The notes: generated by a model not told the origin, from the sequence alone. A stretch of 64,000 nucleotides of DNA from Thiobacillus sp. (GCA_024708885.1 JANJXT010000039.1:1-64000), one strand, 5' to 3'. Positions 8,889 to 18,508 are shown, counted from the stretch's first letter. Program-made: numbers and translations.

Positions 8889-9045
8889 TCGGCCCGGGGG
8901 CGGGCCTCCTCCATGTGGGGGCGGTGCCTTCGCCACGATTTCGGGCGCCACGACCATCACGACAATCGGCCCGACGATACGCTTCCTGCAAACGTGTGAT
9001 TGCCCGTGGCGAGCCGGTGCCGATCACGGTGATTTTCAAACCTCC
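8889..9045. repeat. Degraded REP-like pair next to an 8-codon ugd-like scar
   Basis: The gap of about 390 bases between the antitoxin and the secreted protein gene holds no intact gene. From 8889 to 8980 it contains a degenerate type A/type B REP-like pair. At 9039-9013 the minus strand encodes KITVIGTG after GGAGGT, identical to the usual first residues of UDP-glucose 6-dehydrogenase. The similarity stops abruptly after the glycine-rich turn, so this may be the scar of a deleted gene. An 8-residue match could be chance. Confidence 0.4.
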
Positions 9046-9065
9046 AATTCGCCCACTCGAATCCA

Positions 9066-10154
9066 TTACAACGAACATGGCTGTCCGCCAGTAGATTCGG
9101 CGTCACCGCACGCCACGATGCGCAGGTCATCCCACAGAATCTCCAGCGCACCTCCCTTACCACGAACGTGGTCGATCAATTGCGCAGAGGTATACAGCTT
9201 GATTGGGTTCCAATGGGACAAGCCATCCGGAGCGGGATCGTCGGGATGATGCGTATATCCGCGTATGTCGAACACCGCCGCGCGCTCACCACCCTCCGGT
9301 GTCGCTGCCATGAAGAACCGGCCGGTTTTCTGGCCGCCTTCCTCGAACCCATATTCCAGCGTCATCCATTTGCCAACCGGAACCGTGAAGCTGCGATTCG
9401 TCTGTTCCCAAACGACGTGACGCCATCGCCGCCTGGTTGCCTCAAGTGCCTGCGCATGCGCCTTGAAGACCAGGCGTCCGGTCGTCCCATTCCCTTCCTT
9501 GGCGAGATTCACCGAGATCCGAAAGGGATAGGCTTCATTGGTCCAACCCGCGTTGTTCCACCATTCCGAAATCGTCAGCCATTCCATCTTTCCGGGATAG
9601 CCGAGCACCAGACTGAAATCCGGATGCAGATACATTCGCACGCTCATGGCGACCCGCCGAACGCCCTCGTTGCCGTACACGTTCATCTGCACCCGCCCTT
9701 TCAGCGGCGAGCCCTCCATGTCCCGAACATTTGCGAGCCGCAGCCAGAATTGCAGAGCACGATTACCCGGTGTGGTGGGATCATCGACGATACGGGCCTC
9801 GCGCTCGTCCGTGCCTCCGCCTTGGTATTGAATCTCTGGCTCGCCAAGCCTGAAGCCTTGCAGCGTGCTAGTCGTCTCTCCCCTCTCGCAGCGCTTGCCA
9901 GTGAAGGCTGCCCGTTTGCCATCCACAGATTGCCCCAGCGCTGCCCCGTCGTCGAAACTCATATCGAAGCGAATCCGCTCGCCCTCATGGCATGGCAAGG
10001 CCCCGGCCACGGGCACGACGATATCGTCACGCGCCGCAGTGAAGCCTTGAGATACACAAGCTAGCGTGAAGCACGCCAGCAGGCTCGTAGCGAGCATCCT
10101 TAGCGCACTGCATCTCTCGGGGCGCGCCTTCAGCCGACGTGTCCTACGGTTCAT
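9066..10154 (-). CDS. Secreted protein, possibly polysaccharide lyase-like
   Basis: 362-residue protein. A positively charged start (MNRRTRRLKARPERC) and a hydrophobic segment near 21-36 (LATSLLACFTLACV) indicate export. The body is rich in beta-type sequence with many Trp and Tyr (EWWNNAGWTNEAYPF, WMTLEYGFEEGG, LEILWDDLRIV). This suggests a concanavalin A-like or heparin-lyase-like jelly roll, but I see no decisive catalytic motif. It is the last gene of the long Eps run, so it may trim or bind the exopolymer outside the cell. The start at 10154 is chosen for its signal peptide; an ATG 48 bases upstream is possible. Confidence 0.6.
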   Translation of the reverse strand: MNRRTRRLKARPERCSALRMLATSLLACFTLACVSQGFTAARDDIVVPVAGALPCHEGERIRFDMSFDDGAALGQSVDGKRAAFTGKRCERGETTSTLQGFRLGEPEIQYQGGGTDEREARIVDDPTTPGNRALQFWLRLANVRDMEGSPLKGRVQMNVYGNEGVRRVAMSVRMYLHPDFSLVLGYPGKMEWLTISEWWNNAGWTNEAYPFRISVNLAKEGNGTTGRLVFKAHAQALEATRRRWRHVVWEQTNRSFTVPVGKWMTLEYGFEEGGQKTGRFFMAATPEGGERAAVFDIRGYTHHPDDPAPDGLSHWNPIKLYTSAQLIDHVRGKGGALEILWDDLRIVACGDAESTGGQPCSL

Positions 10155-10206
10155 GTCCCTGCACGGCAACGTGCCCGGGAAGTCGGCTGCGATTCGCCGC
10201 ATGCCC

Positions 10207-10848
10207 TCAACCCGAACAGGTCACCGTAAACGTCATCGGCCATCCCAACAGGCGGTTGGCCCGAATCCGGTAATCGCGCGCGTTGGACTCCCTCATCAGA
10301 CGCTCGAGATCCGCGTGGCCGAGCAGATTCAGATTGCCCTTCGTGTAATGTGGATGATGTGTCTCGCACCACCTGAAAAAAGGCGCATCCGACCAATGCC
10401 GCAACAATGCGCCGGTATGTGTCTCAACGGGGAACCACTTGTTCGGCGTCGTGAAAAATACCCACTTGCCGACCCTGAGCATTTCGTTGATGAACAGCAA
10501 CTGCCGTTCGCGATCGCCCACATGCTCCACCACCGCGTTGCTGAACACCGCATCGAAGCGTTTATCATCGAACGGGAAAACACGGCCATCGTAGTGCACG
10601 AATGTCTTGCCAGGATAGAGTTCGGCCATGCCAGTCATGTCATCCACCGCCAGGCCCGTATAGCATTCCGGCGCAAAGCGGAAAGTCTTGAGAAAGTGAT
10701 TGGCGGGCGCCCGCCTGTTGTGCAATTCGAGGCGGGAAACCCCCACGTCCAGCACCGCACACGCCTTGTCGAGCTGCCCATAGAACTGGGCGAGCTTTTC
10801 CTCGCGCGACCGCTTCTGGATTGTCGCCTTCAGGTCTTTGGTTTTCAT
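10207..10848 (-). CDS. SAM-dependent methyltransferase
   Basis: 213-residue class I methyltransferase. The glycine motif region is VLDVGVSRLEL (about 32-42), and FDAVFSNAVVEHVGDR (about 98-113) is the typical post-I acidic strand and helix of Methyltransf_11 proteins. Position in the Eps run, 9 bases after the PssE-like gene, suggests it methylates a sugar or lipid-linked intermediate. The acceptor cannot be deduced. Confidence 0.75.
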   Translation of the reverse strand: MKTKDLKATIQKRSREEKLAQFYGQLDKACAVLDVGVSRLELHNRRAPANHFLKTFRFAPECYTGLAVDDMTGMAELYPGKTFVHYDGRVFPFDDKRFDAVFSNAVVEHVGDRERQLLFINEMLRVGKWVFFTTPNKWFPVETHTGALLRHWSDAPFFRWCETHHPHYTKGNLNLLGHADLERLMRESNARDYRIRANRLLGWPMTFTVTCSG

Positions 10849-10857
10849 GTCTCCCCC

Positions 10858-11340
10858 TCAGTGATCGATCAGTTCACGCAACTTCGCCAGAAAAACTTCA
10901 GGTGCCGAGCTGGAGATCCTGTCTGGCCTGTCCACTTGTATGGCCGCATCCAGCTGGTCGAGCAATTCCGCCAGATCGTTTTCGTCCCAGGCGATGCTCA
11001 CACCCGCCTTGCCCTCGAAGCGCTTGGCCGTCGCCATCTGGTGGTCGTTGCGGTGTTCGCCGAGCGCGGCCTTACGCGGCATGATGACGATGGACTTGCC
11101 GAACGACAGCGCACTCAGGATCGATCCCATCCCTGCATGCGCGATGACCAGACCGGCATCCTGGAAGCAACGGTCGAAGTCGGCTGGATCAAGGAATTCC
11201 GCCACGCGCAGATGCGCAAACGCTCGCTTCGTCGGTCCAACCTGTGCGAACACGTCCTGCCCGGTCCGCGCCGCCCACGCGTCCACCACATCCATCATCC
11301 GGTCGAACGCCACTTGCGTGCCCACGGTCACGAAGATCAC
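10858..11340 (-). CDS. PssE/Alg13-like glycosyltransferase subunit
   Basis: 160-residue protein with the C-terminal GT28 fold: IFVTVGTQVAFDRM at the N terminus, then VIAHAGMGSILSALSFGKSI (about 83-102), the nucleotide-sugar binding turn. A GTG start at 11340 overlaps the stop of the PssD-like gene. In this family the soluble Alg13/PssE part binds the UDP-sugar and works with a membrane-anchored Alg14/PssD partner. The pair is expected to add one sugar to a lipid-linked repeat unit. Confidence 0.82.
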   Translation of the reverse strand: MIFVTVGTQVAFDRMMDVVDAWAARTGQDVFAQVGPTKRAFAHLRVAEFLDPADFDRCFQDAGLVIAHAGMGSILSALSFGKSIVIMPRKAALGEHRNDHQMATAKRFEGKAGVSIAWDENDLAELLDQLDAAIQVDRPDRISSSAPEVFLAKLRELIDH

Positions 11341-11789
11341 AGCACCGCCCCGATATGATGTGGACCACCCTCGCGTGCGAGCTCCGGCCACTGCGTCAGC
11401 CAGTGGTGGGCCCAGCGCCCGGCCTTCCTGCCCGCCAGCGAGAGTTCCTCTGCATTCGCGATGCTATCGATCCAGATCGTCCGTGCCCCCAGAAGACGCC
11501 CGAACACCACAGCGAAATAACCCGGCGCCGCCCCGGTCGTGATCACCACGTCGGGCCGCAGCCGCAGCACCCGCCAGAACACTTGGACCGCCATCACCAG
11601 CAATCCAGGCTTGTCCCACATGCTGGCGTCACGCACGGCCACGAAACCACCACACGGAATCTTAGCGTCCAGCCCGGGGTTCGTGCTCATCCAGTGTACC
11701 GTGTGATGCGAAAACGCGGGCGCCATGCGCAGCAGCTGGACCCAGTGACCACCGGCGGACGCGACCGCCAGCACCTTTTTCTGCCTCAT
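11337..11789 (-). CDS. PssD/Alg14-like glycosyltransferase membrane subunit
   Basis: 150-residue protein with the Alg14-type start KKVLAVASAGGHWVQLLRM (about 4-22), the central VITTGAAPGYFAVVFGRLLG stretch (about 82-101) and IWIDSIANAEELSLAG after it. It anchors the PssE/Alg13-like catalytic partner to the inner membrane. It overlaps the upstream GT4 gene and the downstream pssE-like gene by 4 bases each, so the three are translationally coupled. Confidence 0.83.
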   Translation of the reverse strand: MRQKKVLAVASAGGHWVQLLRMAPAFSHHTVHWMSTNPGLDAKIPCGGFVAVRDASMWDKPGLLVMAVQVFWRVLRLRPDVVITTGAAPGYFAVVFGRLLGARTIWIDSIANAEELSLAGRKAGRWAHHWLTQWPELAREGGPHHIGAVL

Positions 11790-12850
11790 GGTTCCACTCC
11801 CAGTGAGCGATACAAGCTCCGCATCTGCGACATTCCAGCCTCGGGCGAAAAACCGGTTTCATAGCGGCGCCGCGAAGCGGCACCCAACGCACCCAGTTCA
11901 TCATCCGTCCGTTCAAGCAGCCCGACGAGCACGTCGGCGAGACGCGCCCGATCGCCCGGCGTCACCAGCGCCCCGTTGTCGTCGCAGACCAGTTCGGGAA
12001 TCCCTCCGACCGTCGTCGACACCACGGCCATGGAAAAGGACATCGCCTCGATGATGGCCATCGGCAGTCCCTCATTGTAGGAGGGCAGCACGAATACACC
12101 GCAGCGGTGCATGAGATCCAGTTTCTCCTCGCCGCTCACCCAGCCCGGCACCTGCACCGCCTCGCTCAACCCCGTTTCGTCCACCGCCACCCGCACCCGG
12201 TCCACTTCACCGTTCCCCCCACAGAACAGCCTGGCCTGCGGCACGTGCCTGCGCACTTCGACGAACGCGGCAAGCAGATCGTAGATGCCCTTGCGCGCCC
12301 CGAATTGCCCCAGGAACAGGACCGCGTGCGGATCGCGCGCACCGGCCGCTCGCGCCGAGTCGTAGCGGTCGGGCACGAAATTACCGATCACTTCCACCCG
12401 AGTCTGCGTCAAGCCGCCGACAAACTGCCGCCATGATTCGGACAGCACCACCACCGCGCTGGCGCGGTCGAAGGCGCCGCGGATCGCCCGTTGCGTCCAG
12501 CGTGCGCTTGCGCCATAGAACACCGCGAATTCGGAGCCATGCAGATGGATCAGCACCGGCACCCGCGCCATGCGCGCCATAAGTAGAAAAATCGCCTTGC
12601 GCCAGAAACTGCCGCGCATCGACATGTGCAGGTGCAGGAGCGCCACACGCGAGGTCAACAACAACGCCGCCACCGTCAGGTAGGCCCGCGCTGCCGTGAC
12701 GAGCCGCCGAAGCAGCCCGCCCTCGACATGGCTTGCGATGAAGCGCGCGCGGCCGCCTGTGTAAAAACCGGCCGTCTCATAGGCCTCGATCACCGAGCGG
12801 ATGCCGCCGCGCGCCGCCGTTCCCAGAATCAGGACCTGCTTAGCGGACAT
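11786..12850 (-). CDS. Glycosyltransferase family 4
   Basis: 354-residue GT-B glycosyltransferase. The C-terminal donor-binding domain shows VLFLGQFGARKGIYDLLAAF (about 178-197) and the signature YNEGLPMAIIEAMSFSMAVV with GGIPELV (about 270-300). The N-terminal half carries the acceptor-side Rossmann fold. It overlaps the neighbouring sulfotransferase (11 bases) and PssD-like (4 bases) genes. It should transfer a nucleotide-activated sugar to the growing repeat unit; sugar and linkage are unknown. Confidence 0.9.
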   Translation of the reverse strand: MSAKQVLILGTAARGGIRSVIEAYETAGFYTGGRARFIASHVEGGLLRRLVTAARAYLTVAALLLTSRVALLHLHMSMRGSFWRKAIFLLMARMARVPVLIHLHGSEFAVFYGASARWTQRAIRGAFDRASAVVVLSESWRQFVGGLTQTRVEVIGNFVPDRYDSARAAGARDPHAVLFLGQFGARKGIYDLLAAFVEVRRHVPQARLFCGGNGEVDRVRVAVDETGLSEAVQVPGWVSGEEKLDLMHRCGVFVLPSYNEGLPMAIIEAMSFSMAVVSTTVGGIPELVCDDNGALVTPGDRARLADVLVGLLERTDDELGALGAASRRRYETGFSPEAGMSQMRSLYRSLGVEP

Positions 12851-13766
12851 CGTGCTTCCTCAGCCAACCGGATGCGGCCGACACGTCCTGTCCTACCGTC
12901 TCGATCAGTTCCGCCACGTCGGGTGTGTAATATCCCACCAGCGAGGCGGCCGTGTCTGCCGACATGCGCGGCTTCTCCTCCTGCCTGCCGTTGATGCGCT
13001 TGTACCAGCCGAGCAGCGTCTGCTTCACTCCTGGATAGCGATTGAAGAAGGGCTCCAGCAGCGTGTTCACCCGCAGGCCCAGCCGCTGCATCCAGGCGCG
13101 GCGCGGGCTGAAGGTCACGTTCGCCCGGATGAAGTCGAAATTGCGATAAAACGCCGCATCCAACCCGGCCCAGGCGCACACCTCTTCCATGAAGGCACGC
13201 GGATCGTGCTGCAGCGCCTCCAGCGTCATCACCTTGATCTGCTCACGTGAAAAATGCCGGTAATAGTCGCGCAGATGCTGCGCATAGCGCCCCGCGTCGG
13301 GTACGCGCAGATGCCATTCCTTGAGGCCCGCCTCGGCCAGTCCAAGCTCGCCGCGCTCGAAACGCATGCACACCGCGATGTAGTCGTCGAACGACATCGC
13401 TTCGGGAATATGGAAGCGCGACTTGTGGAACACAAAGCCCGACAGCAGACGGTCGATCGGGTCGCGCAGGATGAACAGCAGCCTCGCGTCAGGAATGAGT
13501 GCCGCGATGGCCGGTGCGGCAACGCCGCTTTCCGCCAGATAGCCGGGCGACGCCTCCATGCGCAGTTGGCCCGGCCGCGCACCGGGAAACAGGGCCTCGT
13601 AGTCCGCCAGGCTGTGAGGTGGTGGGCTGCGGAAATAGTCCGTTTCCTTGCGCACCGAGCCGGCCACCTGCGGGTGCGCATTCAGGTAGAGATACACCGA
13701 GGTGGTGCCGGACTTTTCAGTACCCGCAAGAAGCAGATGGCGCACGCCTTCAGTATTCGTTGACAT
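12840..13766 (-). CDS. Sulfotransferase (PAPS-dependent), first of four
   Basis: 308-residue Sulfotransfer-family protein. The 5-prime-phosphosulfate loop is AGTEKSGTTSVYLYL (about 14-28), as in heparan sulfate sulfotransferases, and the 3-prime-phosphate segment is LLFILRDPIDRLLSGFVFH. The family transfers sulfate from PAPS to a sugar hydroxyl or amine. The ATG at 13766 lies inside the end of the preceding sulfotransferase gene. Its location between glycosyltransferase genes suggests the exopolysaccharide or a lipid-linked precursor as acceptor. Confidence 0.88.
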   Translation of the reverse strand: MSTNTEGVRHLLLAGTEKSGTTSVYLYLNAHPQVAGSVRKETDYFRSPPPHSLADYEALFPGARPGQLRMEASPGYLAESGVAAPAIAALIPDARLLFILRDPIDRLLSGFVFHKSRFHIPEAMSFDDYIAVCMRFERGELGLAEAGLKEWHLRVPDAGRYAQHLRDYYRHFSREQIKVMTLEALQHDPRAFMEEVCAWAGLDAAFYRNFDFIRANVTFSPRRAWMQRLGLRVNTLLEPFFNRYPGVKQTLLGWYKRINGRQEEKPRMSADTAASLVGYYTPDVAELIETVGQDVSAASGWLRKHDVR

Positions 13767-14727
13767 CGTCCTGGCGCAGCGCATCCTTGGTGCGCATAAG
13801 CAAGCCTTTCCAACCCTTGACGCCGCGCGTCTGAAGATGGTGTTGGACCAGACGTGCGCGGTCCATGCCCTTCCACCACAGCAGCGTGATCTTCGCGGGA
13901 TTCTCGTCCCCCTTCAGAGCGACCTCGTAGCCGAGTTCATCCAGCAGCGCGCCCGCGATGCGCTCCTGGGAGAAAACCTGCGCCTCGGTGAAATAGTTTT
14001 TCCAGCGGCCACTGTTGCGCACAATACGGCCCTGGGCCGCCTCTCGGCTCCCGGCATCCATCATCCGGGTCCCGGCCTCGAGCATCGCGGGGTGAAAGGT
14101 GAGCCCAAGGAAATCGCTCACGCGGTGCAGCCCGCTTTCCGCGTCTCCCGTAAGCTCCTCGTAGCTCAGTTCCATGTAGCGCTCAGGCCCGAGTCGTGCC
14201 CCCTGCCTGCGGCCAATCCGTATCGCCTGCTTCCAGCGGTACACGTTGCGCCGTGGTTCCTGCTTCCAGCGCCGGTGGAAGGATTGCGCGGCATCGCGCG
14301 CGTCGCGGTAGATATGGATGAAGCGCGCATCGGGGAAACGTTCGGCGAGCAATTCCATGTGTTGCAGATACATCGGCGACTTGTCGCCCCAGCGCGGCTT
14401 GCCTTCGCGCCGGGCCAAATGCAGATAGACCGCGCTCACGACACCCGCAAAACCGGGTGCGGTCAATTCCACATCCGGCAAAACAAGCGGCTTTCGATCA
14501 TTCACGAGCCAGAACGCGCGTGAAGTGCCAAGCGTGTCGGCAAGCGCGCGCCGCTGGGCAAGCGTGACCAAGGCCGCGTCCGCATGACGCCGGGCAAAAA
14601 ACGGCAGCATTCTGGATTCGGTCGGCAACATGTACAGGTCGGGATGCCTGCCCAACGCATCGGACAGCATGGTCGTGCCCGAGCCATTGACGCCCACCAC
14701 GAAAACCGGACCTTCTTGCTTGCTCAT
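13750..14727 (-). CDS. Sulfotransferase family protein, second
   Basis: 325-residue protein with the phosphosulfate loop VGVNGSGTTMLSDALG (about 11-26) and the 3-prime-phosphate motif FIHIYRDARDAAQSF. Many members of this Sulfotransfer_3 group sit in polysaccharide loci. The start at 14727 is chosen because it places the P-loop near the N terminus; upstream in-frame codons lack similarity. The last 17 bases overlap the next sulfotransferase gene. Confidence 0.87.
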   Translation of the reverse strand: MSKQEGPVFVVGVNGSGTTMLSDALGRHPDLYMLPTESRMLPFFARRHADAALVTLAQRRALADTLGTSRAFWLVNDRKPLVLPDVELTAPGFAGVVSAVYLHLARREGKPRWGDKSPMYLQHMELLAERFPDARFIHIYRDARDAAQSFHRRWKQEPRRNVYRWKQAIRIGRRQGARLGPERYMELSYEELTGDAESGLHRVSDFLGLTFHPAMLEAGTRMMDAGSREAAQGRIVRNSGRWKNYFTEAQVFSQERIAGALLDELGYEVALKGDENPAKITLLWWKGMDRARLVQHHLQTRGVKGWKGLLMRTKDALRQDDVNEY

Positions 14728-14761
14728 CGCGCACCCTTTCCCAGGATCGAAACCGTATTGC

Positions 14762-16285
14762 TCATGCACACTCCCGTCGGACAAAGGGCTGCAACAGGCG
14801 GGCCTTACCTTTGAGCACACGTTGCAACAGGACAGCATCGTCCCCGTTCAGCGGCCGGGCCGCCAGCGCACCCACCCCAAGCACAATCGCCGCTGCCACG
14901 AGTGCCAGCCAGGAGTCGAAGCGCAATGCAACGACCAGACCGGCAGCCGCGGCAAGCAATGCGACCAGCGCTTGCCGGCCCACCCCACGCCAGTCGAGCG
15001 GGAACCCCGCACCATGCCGGCGCATCCACCACATCGCAAAAAAATTGCGCAGCCATTGGGCCAGCACAATGCCCGCGAGCGACGACGTCAGACCCCAGGC
15101 GGCGCCCGCCCAGGCGGCAAGGGGCACGAGCAGGAACAACAGGCTCTGGGTGCGCAGCGCACGGCTCTGATCGTGAATCTGCATGCTCATGTTGATCAGC
15201 TGCCCCTGGCTCGAAGCTCCCAGACCGACAAACAGGATCAACAGGGCCATGCCTGCATCGGCAAAGCGACCGCCGCTGGCAAGCGACACGAGCATGTCCC
15301 CGGCGACAAGGAGCAAGGCGACGCCGCAGATCACGATGAGCACATTGCTCTTCCACATCAGCCCCAGCCCGTGCGCCACGATCGTGTTGTCGCCGGCGGC
15401 TCGCCGCGAAACGAACATGGGGCGGATGATGTTCGTGAGCAATTGCGCCGGCATGTAGCGCGAGACTATGCTGACCAATTGCTGGACGAACGCGAACAGG
15501 CCCGCCGCCTCCAGCCCCAGCAGCCGCGCGATGATGAGCCGCAGCGCTCCGACACTTGCCGCGGCCTGCAGCACGTTGGCGCCCGCCATGTGCCAGGCGA
15601 AGATCGCCACGCTGCGGGGCTGCACCGCGTAATCCCCCGTTGCACTCATCGTACCCAGGGTGCGGGCCAGGAAATACTCCGCCAGCAGAAAACAGCCGAG
15701 ACTCACCACCGCATCCACCCACAGCACCGCACCCAGACTCACCGTATCCATACCCACTAGCAGCGCAAGCCCACCCAGCCGCCCGATCGGCATGAGCGCG
15801 TGCGCAAGCTGCGACCAACGCTGTTCCAGCAGGCCTTCCAGCATCTCGCAGGCGTAGCGGAATCCCAATACCGTAACGATCAGGATCACCACCACCCAGC
15901 CGTCGCCGGATTGCGTGGCATCAAACCCCAGCCAGGCCGCGATCTGTCCCCACAGCAACGCAATGAGCAGCGCCCACGCAAGCAGGATCGTCAGACGCGC
16001 CAGCGTGGTCCAGCGCACGAAAGCGCGTACCGCCGAGGTGCTGCCCCGGGTGGCAAGATCGGGAAGAAAACGACGTGTTGCCTCCAGAAGTCCCAGCGAA
16101 CTCAGTGGCGAGAGTAATTCCACGATTCCCCACAGGGCCATGTAGGCACCGTAATCGGCAGGCAGCAGCACGCGTACCAGCCACAGTGTGAGAATGAAAA
16201 ATGCCACGCCCTGCGCTGCACGCCCAAGCAGGAACGCGCGTATCGCACGATGGAAGCGCCGGCCGCTGTAGAGCCGCTGCGTCAT
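14762..16285 (-). CDS. Wzx-like polysaccharide flippase
   Basis: 507-residue membrane protein of the MVF/Polysacc_synt type with about 12-14 predicted hydrophobic helices spread evenly along its length. The N-terminal RAAQGVAFFILTLWLVRVLLPADYG stretch is typical of oligosaccharide flippases. It should move the undecaprenyl-linked repeat unit across the inner membrane for the Wzy-like polymerase. The ATG at 16285 overlaps the stop of the upstream GT4 gene (ATGA). Confidence 0.88.
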   Translation of the reverse strand: MTQRLYSGRRFHRAIRAFLLGRAAQGVAFFILTLWLVRVLLPADYGAYMALWGIVELLSPLSSLGLLEATRRFLPDLATRGSTSAVRAFVRWTTLARLTILLAWALLIALLWGQIAAWLGFDATQSGDGWVVVILIVTVLGFRYACEMLEGLLEQRWSQLAHALMPIGRLGGLALLVGMDTVSLGAVLWVDAVVSLGCFLLAEYFLARTLGTMSATGDYAVQPRSVAIFAWHMAGANVLQAAASVGALRLIIARLLGLEAAGLFAFVQQLVSIVSRYMPAQLLTNIIRPMFVSRRAAGDNTIVAHGLGLMWKSNVLIVICGVALLLVAGDMLVSLASGGRFADAGMALLILFVGLGASSQGQLINMSMQIHDQSRALRTQSLLFLLVPLAAWAGAAWGLTSSLAGIVLAQWLRNFFAMWWMRRHGAGFPLDWRGVGRQALVALLAAAAGLVVALRFDSWLALVAAAIVLGVGALAARPLNGDDAVLLQRVLKGKARLLQPFVRRECA

Positions 16286-17496
16286 GCCTGCGGAGAAAGC
16301 AGTCTCGCGTAGCACGCATCGACCTTGTCGGCGATCACATCGTAGGTCCGGTGGGCACGCACCCAATCCGGTCCTTTTGCGGCGGCCTCACGCGCCGCTT
16401 CAGGATCATCCAGCAGACGACACACTTCGTCGGCGAAAGCCTCTTCGCTCCATGGGATGCAGCGGCCCACCCCGCTTTGTTCCATCACCTCGCATTGGTC
16501 CGGGAGTGCATTTGCGATCACACACCTGGCCATCGCCATATACTCGACGAGCTTGGTTGGTGACGCGGCAAGAAAAACTGGAAGTGGCGCTATGGGAGAC
16601 AGGCAAACATCCGCATTTTTGACAAAGCCCCAGGCCTGCTCCATAGGCAGGAACCCGGTAATGGCGACAGCCTCGTTCAGCCCGAGTTTTTCCGCTTCGT
16701 CTAAAATCGCTTTGCGGTCACTCGGCGCTTGCCCTTCGCCGACATAAATCAGAGTTGCTTTGGGGTAGTTTTTTCGTACCTGATCTAAAACCCGTACCAT
16801 CATCTCGGATTGGCGCAGTCGCATGATTGTACCCAAGTGCAGAAGGATGGGGGCTTCAGAATTCGGGGCTCGCGCGTCCTCACTCCGCCCCACCTGTTCT
16901 GCCTTGATGCCCATGGGCACGGCGGTCATCTTTACCGGGTCGATTCCTTCCCGTGCGACATCTTCTTTCATCCGCTCACTCTGCACGAATATGTGATCGG
17001 CCCGCGGCAGGATCAGTTTGTACAACACGAAGCGTATCCACTGCCCCTTCAACCAGACCAGGCGGTGGTGCGGCACAAAGCGGTTTTTTGCCTGGTACAG
17101 CTTCGATTCTGCATAGGGATAGCTCATCCAGTGCACGAATTTCGCTCCGGTGAGGCGCGCCGCGAACCACGCCACCAGACCGGCGAAGAACTTGTCGCGC
17201 ACCTGGATGACGTCGTACCGCCCCCTGAAAGCAAGCGGCAGAATCATCAGATCGCCGGCAATGCCCAGCAGGTTGTTGAGCAAACGACCCGCAAGCCCCC
17301 TGCGCCGACTCCGGTACGTGAGATGAACCGTATTGCCCAGCCATACCAAAGGCGAATCGAGTTCGACGGCATCCGGGCCGCGTTGCATCAGCCAATCAAT
17401 GCTGTGCCCGCGCGCCGGCATCTGTTTAGCGAAGAGTTCCACCACGTCGGTACGGAAGGGAGGATAGCAATCTGCCGTGACATATAGCAGCCTCAC
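16282..17496 (-). CDS. Glycosyltransferase family 4
   Basis: 404-residue GT-B enzyme. The N-terminal domain begins MRLLYVTADCYPPFRTD. The C-terminal domain shows APILLHLGTIMRLRQSEMMVRVLDQV, VAITGFLPMEQAWGFV and a donor-site SPTKLVEYMAMARCVIA stretch with the conserved Glu. It overlaps the flippase gene and lies 10 bases after a sulfotransferase gene, so it belongs to the same operon. Donor and acceptor are unknown. Confidence 0.88.
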   Translation of the reverse strand: MRLLYVTADCYPPFRTDVVELFAKQMPARGHSIDWLMQRGPDAVELDSPLVWLGNTVHLTYRSRRRGLAGRLLNNLLGIAGDLMILPLAFRGRYDVIQVRDKFFAGLVAWFAARLTGAKFVHWMSYPYAESKLYQAKNRFVPHHRLVWLKGQWIRFVLYKLILPRADHIFVQSERMKEDVAREGIDPVKMTAVPMGIKAEQVGRSEDARAPNSEAPILLHLGTIMRLRQSEMMVRVLDQVRKNYPKATLIYVGEGQAPSDRKAILDEAEKLGLNEAVAITGFLPMEQAWGFVKNADVCLSPIAPLPVFLAASPTKLVEYMAMARCVIANALPDQCEVMEQSGVGRCIPWSEEAFADEVCRLLDDPEAAREAAAKGPDWVRAHRTYDVIADKVDACYARLLSPQA

Positions 17497-17506
17497 CGTA
17501 AGGCCT

Positions 17507-18508
17507 TCACTCGTACCCCAGACGACGGTTCATGGCGGCGCCACCGTGTCGGGTAAAATAACCAAGATCTTCACTCGTCAGTTCGTTTCGCCAGCGTTCG
17601 TCCAGGCGGATCCCCTTCTGCGGCGCAAAACGTGTGTCGTTGCCGTTCACCATATGGCGTACCGCATGCGGCAGGTCGAGCATTTCCGCCGCGTACGGCA
17701 AGCCGGCAAAGTCGCACAGTGCGCGCATGGTGTGCTCGGGATCGGCGGCCAGGTCTTCGTACCTGAGGCGATACAGCGCGTCGGATGGCAGGCTTGCTTC
17801 CAGCAACGGCAGGGCGCGTCGATAATAGTGGACCCAGCCACGCACGCTGGCATGCGGGTCGCGCCCGCCTTTGCGACGCGACAGATAGACACCCCGCCCA
17901 TCGCGGCTCAGGAGCACGACCTTGACCCGGTCCGGCCAGCGCCGATACAACTCGACCACCTCCCAGGCATTTTTCGAAGAATCCACCACCAGGCTCTTGC
18001 TCCATGTATCGAGGATTGTCTGGTAGAGCACACTTTTGTTGCTGAGGGCTTTCTCAAGCCGACCGGGTAAGGGTACATTCCTGCGCAGCTCTTGTGGCAG
18101 GCGTTCACGTGTTTCGAGCCATACCTTGCGAGCCAGAATGCCCAATAGTCTGCTGCGTGTCTGATGCGTGGGGTCGATCTTGTTTACCGCTCTGGCATCC
18201 CACAGCCTGAACGCATAAGGGTTCGCAAGCATGTCGATCCCCTGTCCCTCGCGTATCCGCTCGTACACCATCGACCATGCAGGACAGTCGCAGACTTTTT
18301 CGTTACAGGAACAACCTTCGCCCAGCGCGATTGCCTTGCCGAGAAAATTCACCTCGCCCAGCGAGGCTACGTCCGGATGTCCACCGAGCAGCATATCGGT
18401 GAGGGTGGAGCCTGAGCGTGACGCGGAACAGATATAGAGCGCCCGCCAAGGTGTTGCGGTTGGATCGTGCTGCACGGTGCGCACGTGCATGGAAACCGTA
18501 TCGCTCAT
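17507..18508 (-). CDS. Sulfotransferase family protein, third
   Basis: 333-residue protein with the phosphosulfate loop ICSASRSGSTLTDMLLGG (about 26-43) and the 3-prime-phosphate segment VVLLSRDGRGVYLSRRKGG. A Cys-rich stretch (GCSCNEKVCDCPAW, about 70-83) is unusual; whether it binds metal or forms disulfides cannot be told. The ATG at 18508 overlaps the stop of the fourth sulfotransferase gene (ATGA) and is preferred over an ATG 15 bases upstream. Confidence 0.87.
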   Translation of the reverse strand: MSDTVSMHVRTVQHDPTATPWRALYICSASRSGSTLTDMLLGGHPDVASLGEVNFLGKAIALGEGCSCNEKVCDCPAWSMVYERIREGQGIDMLANPYAFRLWDARAVNKIDPTHQTRSRLLGILARKVWLETRERLPQELRRNVPLPGRLEKALSNKSVLYQTILDTWSKSLVVDSSKNAWEVVELYRRWPDRVKVVLLSRDGRGVYLSRRKGGRDPHASVRGWVHYYRRALPLLEASLPSDALYRLRYEDLAADPEHTMRALCDFAGLPYAAEMLDLPHAVRHMVNGNDTRFAPQKGIRLDERWRNELTSEDLGYFTRHGGAAMNRRLGYE

